From assembly GCF_004005865.1 (NCBI RefSeq), contig NZ_SACN01000003.1:186001-250000 (forward strand): a stretch of DNA of 64,000 bases, in the 5' to 3' direction. Each line of letters begins with the position of its first letter. Within the stretch, counting starts at the first letter, position 1. The notes beneath the pieces are model-generated. The model saw only the letters and a program-made list of their open reading frames with translations. It made no database searches and was not told the DNA's origin. A program made the position numbers and the translations under genes. This stretch comes from Sphingomonas crocodyli (lineage in GTDB: Bacteria; Pseudomonadota; Alphaproteobacteria; Sphingomonadales; Sphingomonadaceae). Of this stretch, positions 1-7,614 are shown in pieces.

Positions 1-192
1 CCTCTATCCAACTTCGGGATCGCATCACGCACTGACCGAATGCGGAAGCGTGTCGGGGCCTCGGGCGTCCGCAGGCAGATGGTGACAGGAGGAAGCGGAA
101 AGGCTCAAAACTGACGCGCAACGATTGGAACGTCTGGCCGTGAGGGTCGCTTATGTCAGGAGCTACGCAGAGCGCTCATCAGGAGACATATC

Positions 193-423
193 ATGGATGA
201 AGATCGGCAGAATGGCGAGAACCGCGCGACGATGGGTAGCGGCCGGGGTGGCCATGCTGCTGGTGGAAACCAGCAGGAACAGCAGCGGGAAGGCTCGGTC
301 GGGCGCCAGCAGAACCAGCAGCGCGATCGCCAGGAGCAGCGCGAGCAGTCCGGCAATCCTGGTCTTGAGGAATCGAACCGCATCGATCTCGATGAGAACG
401 GACGGCGCGATCAGCAGGCCTGA
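193..423 (+). CDS. Small hydrophilic, Q/R/E/G-rich protein of unknown function
   Basis: Encodes 76 residues with no hydrophobic segment and no cysteine. The composition is dominated by Gln, Arg, Glu, Gly and Asn, so the chain is probably disordered. The start is well supported: AGGAG lies at 181-185, seven bases before the ATG. A strong hairpin follows the stop at 434-457. The gene stands alone, with the next gene 70 bp downstream. I do not recognise a family. Glutamine/arginine-rich small proteins are sometimes stress-related, but nothing here shows that. Confidence rests on the ribosome site and the terminator-like hairpin rather than on homology. Confidence 0.55.
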   Translation: MDEDRQNGENRATMGSGRGGHAAGGNQQEQQREGSVGRQQNQQRDRQEQREQSGNPGLEESNRIDLDENGRRDQQA

Positions 424-430
424 TTGTCTG

Positions 431-464
431 CAGACCGGCCAGTTCGTGCTGGCCGGTTAGTCTG
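431..464 (+). terminator. Stem-loop after the small hydrophilic gene
   Basis: A perfect 9-bp stem (434-442 pairs with 449-457, loop TTCGTG) begins about ten bases after the stop codon. There is no long T-run after it, so it may be a weak intrinsic terminator or simply a 3'-end stabilising hairpin. Confidence 0.5.
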
Positions 465-494
465 CTATCACCTCGCACCCTTTTTACGGTAGCA

Positions 495-812
495 ATGCCT
501 CGGATTATGATGGCCGAACCAGTCAAGATCGACATCCCGCACAAGCTTGGCCAAGCGGCTGCACGCAACCGCCTTGAAGCCGGTTTCGACAGGCTAACGT
601 CTTTCGTCCCTGGCGGGCGGGTGACCGAACATGTCTGGGAAGACAACCGGCTGAGATTTACCGTCGAAGCCTTGGGGCAGCGGGTCTCCGCACGGCTGGA
701 TGTGCTCGATCAAGCGGTACACGCCGAGATCGACCTTCCGCCGACCCTGGCGCTATTCGCCTCCAGGATCAAAGGGGCTCTTGGCGAAGCCGGCACCCGT
801 CTGCTGACGTAA
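495..812 (+). CDS. Polyhydroxyalkanoic acid system family protein
   Basis: The 105-residue product matches my memory of the short PHA-granule-associated family (PF09650), whose members are 90-105 residues and soluble. Features seen are an N-terminal IDIPHKLGQ motif, an alternating beta-rich centre (RLRFTVEALGQRVSARLDV) and a C-terminal amphipathic helix. In other bacteria the family is linked to polyhydroxyalkanoate granules, but its biochemical role is poorly defined. No phaC or phasin lies nearby. Starts at 495, 507 and 510 are all possible, and none has a good ribosome site. ATG 495 is given because it is the first. Confidence 0.65.
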   Translation: MPRIMMAEPVKIDIPHKLGQAAARNRLEAGFDRLTSFVPGGRVTEHVWEDNRLRFTVEALGQRVSARLDVLDQAVHAEIDLPPTLALFASRIKGALGEAGTRLLT

Positions 813-1490
813 AGTCCCCTTCGCGTTCGCCGCCGGCCGACCGCTCCCGCTCTCCCCGATCCCACAATCGATTCATCCTCGTGGTGGTGATACCCCCTCC
901 CCGCCCCCGACAACTGCCGCCCGGGGCGCGGCTTGAGCTTGCCAGGACAGGGAAGGGCCGTGCCTTGTCCTGGCGATGACGGGTCGTGACAAGAGCTCGG
1001 GCACGGCCGGGCGCAGGCGCACGGCCAGCGTGACGGGTTGCGGCTCGCGCTCGCGCTACTCGCAGCTGGGGAAAAGAATTAGCGCCTGCTCGGCTAGGGC
1101 CGGTCATGGCGTATGAACCAAACCCGCCAGGCCCGATATGAGACGCTCCAGCCGCCCGGAAACGTCCCACGACCGTCCTGGCCCATTTGGCCATGCGTCT
1201 GTAACGTTGCCGACGATGAACTTACCGCTGCGTCGGCAAAAATCGGGCGGAGATCGTCGATATAGAGTTGTCGCGCTGTGGCGAGCATCCGCAGGTGTCG
1301 AGCAGGTCTGATTTGGCCAGCTGGACTAGCTGGTCAAAAGCAGCCGCGCGACGATCGCGGCATGTATCGCCGCCGGGGCGCACCCGCAGAGTGCGAGCGT
1401 GCGCACGGCGGCTGACGGACACCACCGTAATGAGAGGAACGCGCCTCGAAGGTCTTTGTTGGAGAGCTTTCAGACCACCCGGAGATCCCC
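813..1490. other. Intergenic region without a supported gene
   Basis: Six-hundred-odd bases separate the PHA-family gene from the next supported start. Several frames stay open by GC richness, but none has a ribosome site plus a recognisable product. GGAG at 1481-1484 belongs to the next gene. Nothing else was identified. Confidence 0.5.
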
Positions 1491-1655
1491 ATGAGCGATG
1501 GCCCCCTCAATCCCGGCGACGTCGCACCGCCCGGAACGCCCGGAACGGGCGAGGATATTTGTCCTTTATGTTCGGGCACTGGCGAAACCTACGGCGCCCG
1601 CTGCGATGAATGTGGCGGAACAGGCAAGGTGATCGAGGGCATCGGCGGCGCGTGA
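1491..1655 (+). CDS. 54-residue DnaJ-type zinc-finger mini-protein
   Basis: A short gene with GGAG at 1481-1484 and an ATG at 1491. The product has a Pro/Gly-rich N-terminus followed by two CxxCxGxG units, CPLCSGTG and CDECGGTG, separated by eight residues. This is the zinc-binding repeat of the DnaJ cysteine-rich domain, and the pair should form one zinc knuckle. No J-domain or substrate-binding domain is present, so this is not DnaJ itself. Its stop codon overlaps the GTG start of the MpaB-type gene in a GTGA arrangement, which predicts translational coupling. A redox or metal-handling accessory role for that oxygenase is inference only. Confidence 0.7.
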   Translation: MSDGPLNPGDVAPPGTPGTGEDICPLCSGTGETYGARCDECGGTGKVIEGIGGA

Positions 1656-2527
1656 GGACCGCGGCGCTACCTCGCGGGCCCGTTGAGCTCTTTCGTAGAG
1701 CGCTTATCGCCCGGGTTGTCGGCATCTTCAATGACCAGGCGCGGGGCGAGGCACCGGTCGTTCGTTCAGACAATGCCATGTTCCCAACCTCGGCGGTCAT
1801 CTGGCGCGTTCATGGCGATGTGACGACCATGATGATCGGCGGCGTGACGGCGCTCCTGCTCCAGATGCTGCATCCGGCCGCGTTGAGCGGCGTTTGGGAC
1901 CATAGCAACTTTCGCAAAGACATGCTGGGCCGACTAAGGCGCACTGCGCGGTTTATTGCAGTCACCACATTCGGCGACCGTGATCTGGCGATGGAGGCGA
2001 TCGCGCGGGTGCGGAGCATCCACGATAAGGTTGTCGGGGTCGCGCCCGGTGGCAGTCCGTACCGCGCGGCGGATCCGATGCTCCTCGCCTGGGTGCACGT
2101 TGCCGAGGCGACGTGTTTTTTGGCCGCCTGGCGGGCCTATGGCGAGCCTCAGATGTCGCTGGCTGATCAGGACGATTATTTCGCGCAAAGCGCCACCGTA
2201 GCGCGCGCTCTTGGCGCCGATCCCGTGCCCCAGAGCCGAAATGAGGCCGACGCGATATTATCTGATTTTAGGCCTATGCTTGGTGTCGACCATCGTACCC
2301 GTGAAGTCGCCCGGTTGATATTGCATCCCAAGCCTGCTCGCATCACCGACATGCCGGCTCAGGCGTTGCTGATGCGCGCGGCGATCGACCTACTGCCGCC
2401 ATGGGCAAGGAAAATGCATGGGCTTTCACATTCGGGACTGACCGCTCCGTTGGTGCATGGTGGGACTAACGCTCTGGCCGAAACCCTACGATGGGCATTC
2501 GCCACGCCGCAAAACTTCTCCCGGTGA
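1652..2527 (+). CDS. Oxygenase MpaB family (DUF2236) protein
   Basis: About 291 residues. The chain resembles the DUF2236 family, which includes MpaB and the latex-clearing oxygenase Lcp, haem-b proteins with an all-helical fold. Seen features are IWRVHGDVTTMMIGG near the N-terminus and the helix LLLQMLHPAALSGVWDHS, whose conserved histidine region is typical of the family. A large C-terminal helical part follows. GTG at 1652 is preferred over the upstream ATG at 1610 because it overlaps the stop of the zinc mini-protein and leaves a family-like N-terminus. The substrate is unknown. MpaB itself cleaves a prenyl chain, but that cannot be transferred here. Confidence 0.75.
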   Translation: MRTAALPRGPVELFRRALIARVVGIFNDQARGEAPVVRSDNAMFPTSAVIWRVHGDVTTMMIGGVTALLLQMLHPAALSGVWDHSNFRKDMLGRLRRTARFIAVTTFGDRDLAMEAIARVRSIHDKVVGVAPGGSPYRAADPMLLAWVHVAEATCFLAAWRAYGEPQMSLADQDDYFAQSATVARALGADPVPQSRNEADAILSDFRPMLGVDHRTREVARLILHPKPARITDMPAQALLMRAAIDLLPPWARKMHGLSHSGLTAPLVHGGTNALAETLRWAFATPQNFSR

Positions 2528-2665
2528 CGTCGGTCGGAGTCCCCTTGTGCGACCGCCAGGCGCCGATGATCAGACGGTCTGAGGGGCGGCACCGCTCCGA
2601 ACTGCCCATCGTTTCTCTGTACGAAAGGTCTGAGCTGGCGCTGCTCTCCTGCCGGCATATCGTTC

Positions 2666-2693
2666 CACGGTGCGGCTTGCGAACCGCACCGTG
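2666..2693. terminator. Strong hairpin between convergent genes
   Basis: A 10-bp perfect stem (2666-2675 with 2684-2693, loop of 8) lies between the MpaB-type gene and the convergent carboxymuconolactone decarboxylase-type gene. There is no T-run on either side, so termination is plausible but unproven. Confidence 0.45.
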
Positions 2694-2700
2694 AGCCAAT

Positions 2701-3146
2701 CTAGATCGAGAGGAAATCCACTTCAGTGCTGGCAACCTTGTTGATCAAGTTCGTGAAAAAGTTCTCGGCGACCACGGCGACGATCTCCACGATCTCGTTT
2801 TCGCCAAAGCCGGCTTCGCGAACCGCCGCAAGGTCTTCTGCCGAGACATTGCCTCGCTCTTTAGCCACTTACGCACGAAGGCCGCCTCCGCCTCCGCCTC
2901 CGCCGCCGCGGATCGAGGATCGACCGAGGTCCCGTTCCCGGCGAGGTCCCGGCTCAGCCTGGCGAAAGTGTAGATGGTGAAGCTATGGGCGGCGTCGCAA
3001 TATTCGCAGCCGTTGACCGCCGCCACTGCAAGCGCGACGCGCTCGCGGGTCTTGAGGCCGAGCGCCTTGCTGAGGCCCTGGTTTAGCGCCACGTGGGCAT
3101 CGATCACAGCAGGACTGTGGGACAGGACGCGGAAGAAATTGGGCAC
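2701..3146 (-). pseudogene. Carboxymuconolactone decarboxylase / AhpD-like protein, frameshifted
   Basis: The N-terminal 90 or so residues read MPNFFRVLSHSPAV and carry the CMD/AhpD active-site motif NGCEYCDAAHS (CxxC plus His). At about 2868 the frame breaks. The family-typical C-terminal half (ERGNVSAEDLAAVREAGF, then EIVEIVAVVA) continues in another frame down to a TAG at 2701-2703. Restoring one base (AAGTGG to AAGGTGG on the coding strand) joins the two halves exactly, giving about 148 residues. A GCC/GCCTCC microsatellite at 2881-2911 sits just before the break. Family members are alkylhydroperoxidase-like or peroxidase-like. This is either a recent pseudogene or a base-calling error. 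Confidence 0.75.
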
Positions 3147-3304
3147 CCGGCCAAGCCTGGCCTCGATCGAACCCAGCGTGGCCTGCGATCCGTCGGGGGC
3201 AGCGACGGGCTCAGGAATGGAATCCTGCTTGTCTGCTGCAACGCAAATCCCGGAACGCGGTGCGCGCTACGGTGTTGTGCTTGAATGTCATGACGGGGGC
3301 GGCA

Positions 3305-3811
3305 ATGCGCTTTCACATTAACGGCGATATCCGCGAAGCTGACGTCGATATTCGCACGTCGCTGCTCGACTTGCTGCGCGAGCACCTCGCGCTGCCCGGC
3401 ACGAAGAAGGGCTGCAATCAGGGCGCCTGCGGTGCCTGCACCGTGCTGGTCGACGGCAACCGCATCAATTCCTGCCTCGCTCTGGCGGTGCAATATGAGG
3501 AGCGTGAGATCACGACCATCGAGGGGATAGGAACGGTCGACCAACTGGATGCTCTGCAGGCCATGTTTGTCGAACATGACGGTTTCCAGTGCGGTTACTG
3601 CACGCCCGGCCAGATCTGTTCGGCAATCGCGATGGCAGCCGAAGCCCAGAGGGGTCTGCCAAGCTTTGTCACCCCCGACCTCGCAGCGCAGGCGATAAGG
3701 CTCGACCATGATGAATTGCGCGAGCGGATGAGCGGCAATCTGTGCCGGTGCGGCGCCTATAACGGTATCATCGACGCGATCCGGGCGACCTTCGTCGAGG
3801 AGGTCGCGTAG
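3305..3811 (+). CDS. Molybdenum hydroxylase, 2Fe-2S subunit
   Basis: The 168-residue protein is the small iron-sulphur subunit of a xanthine-dehydrogenase-family enzyme. The N-terminal plant-type ferredoxin cluster is visible as GCNQGACGACTVLVDG with a later Cys in INSCLAL. The C-terminal helical cluster domain has QCGYCTPGQ and NLCRCGAYNGI. No twin-arginine signal is present, so a cytoplasmic complex is expected, unlike periplasmic PaoA. An alternative start is 3290. The stop overlaps the next GTG by one base. The gene heads a three-gene operon (FeS, FAD, Mo) and passes electrons from the Mo site to FAD. Confidence 0.9.
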   Translation: MRFHINGDIREADVDIRTSLLDLLREHLALPGTKKGCNQGACGACTVLVDGNRINSCLALAVQYEEREITTIEGIGTVDQLDALQAMFVEHDGFQCGYCTPGQICSAIAMAAEAQRGLPSFVTPDLAAQAIRLDHDELRERMSGNLCRCGAYNGIIDAIRATFVEEVA

Positions 3812-4791
3812 TGGAAAGCTTTACCTTTGCTCGCGCGGCCGATGCCCGCGAGGCGATTGCGTTGGCCAGCAGCAGGTCTGAAACCCGCTATCTTGGCGGC
3901 GGCACCAACCTGGTGGACCTCATGCGCGAGACGATCGAGCGTCCGCGCACGCTGATCGACGTGACGGGATTGGCCAACGAGATCGCGGTGCGAGGCGATG
4001 GCGCGGTCGTCATTGGCGCTGCGGTCACGAATACCGCGCTGGCGGAACACCGGCACATCCGAACGCTCTATCCGGTGCTGTCGCGCGCGATCCTGGCCGG
4101 CGCATCGGCGCAAATCCGCAATATGGCCACTGTCGGGGGAAACCTGCTGCAACGCACACGCTGCTATTATTTCTACGACAATGAGGCCGCTGCCTGTAAC
4201 AAGCGGGCGCCGGGGTCGGGCTGCGACGCGCGGGACGGGTTCAATCGGATCCACGCAATCCTCGGCGCCTCGCCGGCCTGCGTCGCCACCCATCCATCCG
4301 ACATGTGCGTCGCGCTCTCGGCGCTCGATGCCATCGTCCATGTTGACGGTCCAAACGGGCCACGCACGATCCCGATGACCGATTTTCACCGTCTGCCGGA
4401 GGACCGACCCGACATCGAAACGATGCTCGAGACAGGTGAATTGATAACCGCGATCGAACTGCCCGCCGCGGCGATTGCGCGCCGATCGACCTACCGGAAG
4501 GTGCGCGACCGCGCCTCCTACGCATTTGCCTTGGTATCGGTCGCTGCGGCGATCGACGTTCAGGACGGGGTTGTCGCCGATGTCAGGCTGGCGCTGGGCG
4601 GGGTGGCGCATAAGCCCTGGCGAGCGCATCAGGTCGAGCGCCTGTTGGTCGGGCAGCCGGCGACGCACGCGGCCTTCCGCGTGGCTGCGGAGGCCGAGCT
4701 TGCCGATGCCGTTCCTCTCCGCGACAACGCGTTCAAGATCGAACTGGCGAGGCGGACCATCGCCGCCACGCTTGCGGACTTGGTGCCATGA
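3811..4791 (+). CDS. Molybdenum hydroxylase, FAD-binding subunit
   Basis: 326 residues with the CoxM/PaoB-type FAD-binding domain. YLGGGTNLVDLM contacts the pyrophosphate, and IRNMATVGGNLLQRTRC follows with the extra cysteine-containing insert seen in the PaoB-like branch (YYFYDNEAAACNKR). That insert holds another cluster in PaoB according to family knowledge. The CO-dehydrogenase flavoprotein C-terminal domain covers roughly residues 220-320. It starts with GTG directly at the stop of the FeS subunit and ends in an ATGA overlap with the Mo subunit, so the three are translationally coupled. Confidence 0.9.
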   Translation: MESFTFARAADAREAIALASSRSETRYLGGGTNLVDLMRETIERPRTLIDVTGLANEIAVRGDGAVVIGAAVTNTALAEHRHIRTLYPVLSRAILAGASAQIRNMATVGGNLLQRTRCYYFYDNEAAACNKRAPGSGCDARDGFNRIHAILGASPACVATHPSDMCVALSALDAIVHVDGPNGPRTIPMTDFHRLPEDRPDIETMLETGELITAIELPAAAIARRSTYRKVRDRASYAFALVSVAAAIDVQDGVVADVRLALGGVAHKPWRAHQVERLLVGQPATHAAFRVAAEAELADAVPLRDNAFKIELARRTIAATLADLVP

Positions 4792-7121
4792 GCATGATCG
4801 GTGATGCCAAGGCGGCGGTCAAAGGTGCGATCCAGGGCGCAATGCAAAAGGCCATCGCGGCCGCCCCCGATAGCTGGATGCCGGGCGGTACCCCCGACCC
4901 GCTGATCCGCGAGCAGCATGGTCACACGGGCAAACCGGTGTCTCGGATAGACGGGCCGCTCAAGGTCGCAGGTGCAGCCCCCTTCGCAGCCGAGTTTGCA
5001 CTTGAGCAAATGACCTATGCGTCCGTCCTGTTCAGCACGGTCGCACGCGGTCGGATCGCAACGCTGGACACCGTGGCGGCCGAGCGGGCGCCGGGGGTCG
5101 TCCTGGTGATGACATATCACAATGCGCCGCGGATGAAGCCGATGCCGCTGTTCATGTCGACCTCAAAGGCTGGCGGGGGCAACGACCTGCCGATCCTGCA
5201 GGATCCTGAAATCCACTGGAATGGCCAGCCGATCGCGGTGGTGCTGGCCGAAAGCCAGGAACAGGCCGACTACGCCAAATCACTGATTGCGGTAACCTAC
5301 GAGCGGGCCGACGCGATGACGAACTTCGCGGCGGCGAAAGCTGCGGGTACCGAGCCGGGCGAATTTCAGGGCGAGCCCCTGAAGCTCGAAATCGGCGACG
5401 CGGAAGCCGCGCTGGCGGCGGCGGCGCACCGGGTCGACCACGTCTACCGCACCCCGCGCCACAACCATAATCCGATCGAGCTGCACGCCGCGACCGTAAC
5501 ATGGGAGGGCGAGACGCTGCGGGTTCACGACGCGACGCAAGCGGTCGCGCATACCGCCTGGTCGCTTGCGCAGATCTTCGGCATCGATGAGAAGCAGGTG
5601 CGCGTCACCTCGCCGTTCGTCGGTGGCGGGTTTGGCAGCAAGACGCTCTGGGAGCATCAGGCTTTGGCTGCGGCGGCCAGCAAACTGGCCGGAAGGCCGG
5701 TGCGGATCGTATTGTCGCGCGAAGGCGTGCACCGCACGATCGGCGGGCGGGCGATGACCGAGCAGCGCGTCGCGATCGGCGCGCAGGCCGACGGCACCTT
5801 CGATGCCATCGTCCACACTGGTGCTATCACGATGAGCAGGCACAGCGCGACGCCTGAACCCTTCATCGTGCAGACCAAGAGCGCTTATGCCGCCGGCGCC
5901 TTCAAGCTCGATGTCGAACAGGCGTTTATCGACATGGTTGCCAATACATTCATGCGCGCGCCCGGCGAAGCGGTCGGAACCTTCGGGTTGGAGAGCGCGA
6001 TCGACGAGCTGGCCGTCGCATTGGACATCGACCCTATCGAACTGCGCCTGAAAAACGAGCCGGCGCAGGACCCGACCACCGGCCTGCCCTTTTCGCAGCG
6101 GGCGGTGGAACAGGCGTTTCGGGATGGTGCGGCAAGGTTCGGCTGGGCCGACCGGCCAAAGGTGCCCGGCAGCCGGCGCGAGGGTGATTGGCTGATCGGG
6201 ATGGGGGTCGCGACCGGCACCTATCCCTATTACCGAATGCCGGGCGGCGCTGCGCGGATCACGCTCGACCGCAATGGTCACGCGACGGTCGGCATCGCCG
6301 CGCACGAAATGGGAATGGGCACCGCCACCGCGCACACGCAGGTCACGGCGGACCGGCTGGGCCTGTCGCTCGACCAGGTGACCTTCAATTATGCCGACAC
6401 CGACCTGCCCGGCGTGGTGCTTGCCGGCGGATCGCAGCAGACGGCGGCGATCGGCGCCGCGATCGTCGAGGCACAGCGCGAACTGTTCGCCGAATTGCTC
6501 ACGCTTGCGGGCAACGATTCGTCGCTTGCCGGACTGAAACCGCACGATGTGTTCGGCACGCGCGGCGGCCTCGCCAAGCTGGACGAGCCCGACCGATACG
6601 AAAGCTACACGTCGATCCTCTCGCGCGCGCAGCGCGAAGCCGTCACCGTCGAAGCCACGCCGCCCGATCCGCTCGAACTGCAGCATTGGTCAATGCATTC
6701 GCACAGCGCAATTTTCGTTGAAGTGCGCGTCAACGCCGTCACTGGCGAGGTGCGGGTCTCCCGCATGCTCGGCTCTTTCGATTGTGGCCGCATCCTCAAC
6801 CCAAAGACCGGAGCCAGTCAGTTCCGCGGCGGCATGATCATGGGATTGGGCCTGGCCTTGACCGAAGAGACGATGTTCGACGAGCGCACCGGGCGGATCA
6901 TGAACCCGAGCCTCGCCGAATATCACGTGCCCGTGCACCTCGATGTTCCTGCGATCGAGGTGATGTGGACCGATATTCCCGACCCACGTTCCCCCATGGG
7001 CGCGCGAGGTATCGGGGAGATCGGCATTACCGGCGTTGGTGCCGCCGTGGCCAATGCCGTGTACAATGCGACGGGAAAGCGGATTCGTGAGCTACCAATA
7101 ACCTTGGACAAGCTTTTCTAG
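4788..7121 (+). CDS. Molybdenum hydroxylase, Mo-binding catalytic subunit (PaoC/YagR-like)
   Basis: 777 residues, slightly longer than PaoC. The N-terminal domain begins near GKPVSRIDGPLKVAGAAPF. The Mo-cofactor motifs are PFVGGGFGSK, MRAPGEAVGTFGLESAIDE and, near the C-terminus, GARGIGEIGITGVGAA, whose Glu is the expected catalytic base. An aldehyde oxidoreductase role is likely by relation to PaoABC, but aromatic N-heterocycle hydroxylation cannot be excluded. It overlaps the FAD subunit by 4 bp. No XdhC-type cofactor-sulphurating chaperone is found nearby, so maturation must rely on a gene elsewhere. Confidence 0.88.
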   Translation: MSMIGDAKAAVKGAIQGAMQKAIAAAPDSWMPGGTPDPLIREQHGHTGKPVSRIDGPLKVAGAAPFAAEFALEQMTYASVLFSTVARGRIATLDTVAAERAPGVVLVMTYHNAPRMKPMPLFMSTSKAGGGNDLPILQDPEIHWNGQPIAVVLAESQEQADYAKSLIAVTYERADAMTNFAAAKAAGTEPGEFQGEPLKLEIGDAEAALAAAAHRVDHVYRTPRHNHNPIELHAATVTWEGETLRVHDATQAVAHTAWSLAQIFGIDEKQVRVTSPFVGGGFGSKTLWEHQALAAAASKLAGRPVRIVLSREGVHRTIGGRAMTEQRVAIGAQADGTFDAIVHTGAITMSRHSATPEPFIVQTKSAYAAGAFKLDVEQAFIDMVANTFMRAPGEAVGTFGLESAIDELAVALDIDPIELRLKNEPAQDPTTGLPFSQRAVEQAFRDGAARFGWADRPKVPGSRREGDWLIGMGVATGTYPYYRMPGGAARITLDRNGHATVGIAAHEMGMGTATAHTQVTADRLGLSLDQVTFNYADTDLPGVVLAGGSQQTAAIGAAIVEAQRELFAELLTLAGNDSSLAGLKPHDVFGTRGGLAKLDEPDRYESYTSILSRAQREAVTVEATPPDPLELQHWSMHSHSAIFVEVRVNAVTGEVRVSRMLGSFDCGRILNPKTGASQFRGGMIMGLGLALTEETMFDERTGRIMNPSLAEYHVPVHLDVPAIEVMWTDIPDPRSPMGARGIGEIGITGVGAAVANAVYNATGKRIRELPITLDKLF

Positions 7122-7193
7122 TCTCCGGGATATTGGCGACGTGGCGCCCGAGAATGGAGGTAGCGGCTCGCCTCGAGCGGCCGGTCCGCCGCC

Positions 7194-7358
7194 TCATGCC
7201 CCGAACAAGCCCCCATCGGTGATCAGCAGGTCGATGTCGGGATGCGACTGGCTAAGCCGCATCGCGCTTGGGCCATTAAAGGCTTCGAAGGCATAGCCCG
7301 TTCCTCGGCTACTTCGACCACGAGCATCCTACGGTGGCTCGTCAGCGATAATCAGCAC
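7194..7358 (-). pseudogene. Decayed response-regulator receiver domain fragment
   Basis: Three pieces in three minus-strand frames align in order to one receiver domain. They are VLIIADEPP (the acidic pocket region), RMLVVEVAEERA (helix 1), and AFEAFNGPSAMRLSQ followed by HPDIDLLITDGGL, which contains the phospho-acceptor Asp. Two frame changes and a stop separate them, so this is a genuine fossil, probably of the C-terminal receiver of a hybrid histidine kinase. The region from 7359 to 7614 upstream is open but unrecognised. Confidence 0.6.
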
Positions 7359-7614
7359 GCGGCCCTGCGCCAAATTGCCCGGTCGCGATCGCCGCCCGCC
7401 GTTCGACGAGGTCCAATGCCTCAACATCGCTCGCATCGACCATGGAGCAAGGAACATATAGGGGCGCTGTCGTGCCGAGACCCATTGCGGTTTCAACGCC
7501 GGCTTGTCGAGCCCGATCAGCCGCATGTTCATGTCCGCAGCCGGGCCGCAGAGGAAATCGAGCCCGTAGGTATTGGAGACCGGAGGCTATCCAGCGGTAT
7601 GCCGCCCTGTGTCG

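Noticed and set aside
2881..2911. GCC/GCCTCC tandem run resembling a microsatellite or array
   Set aside because: Too short and inside the coding part of the CMD gene (Ala/Glu stretch). Not a CRISPR or a separate element.
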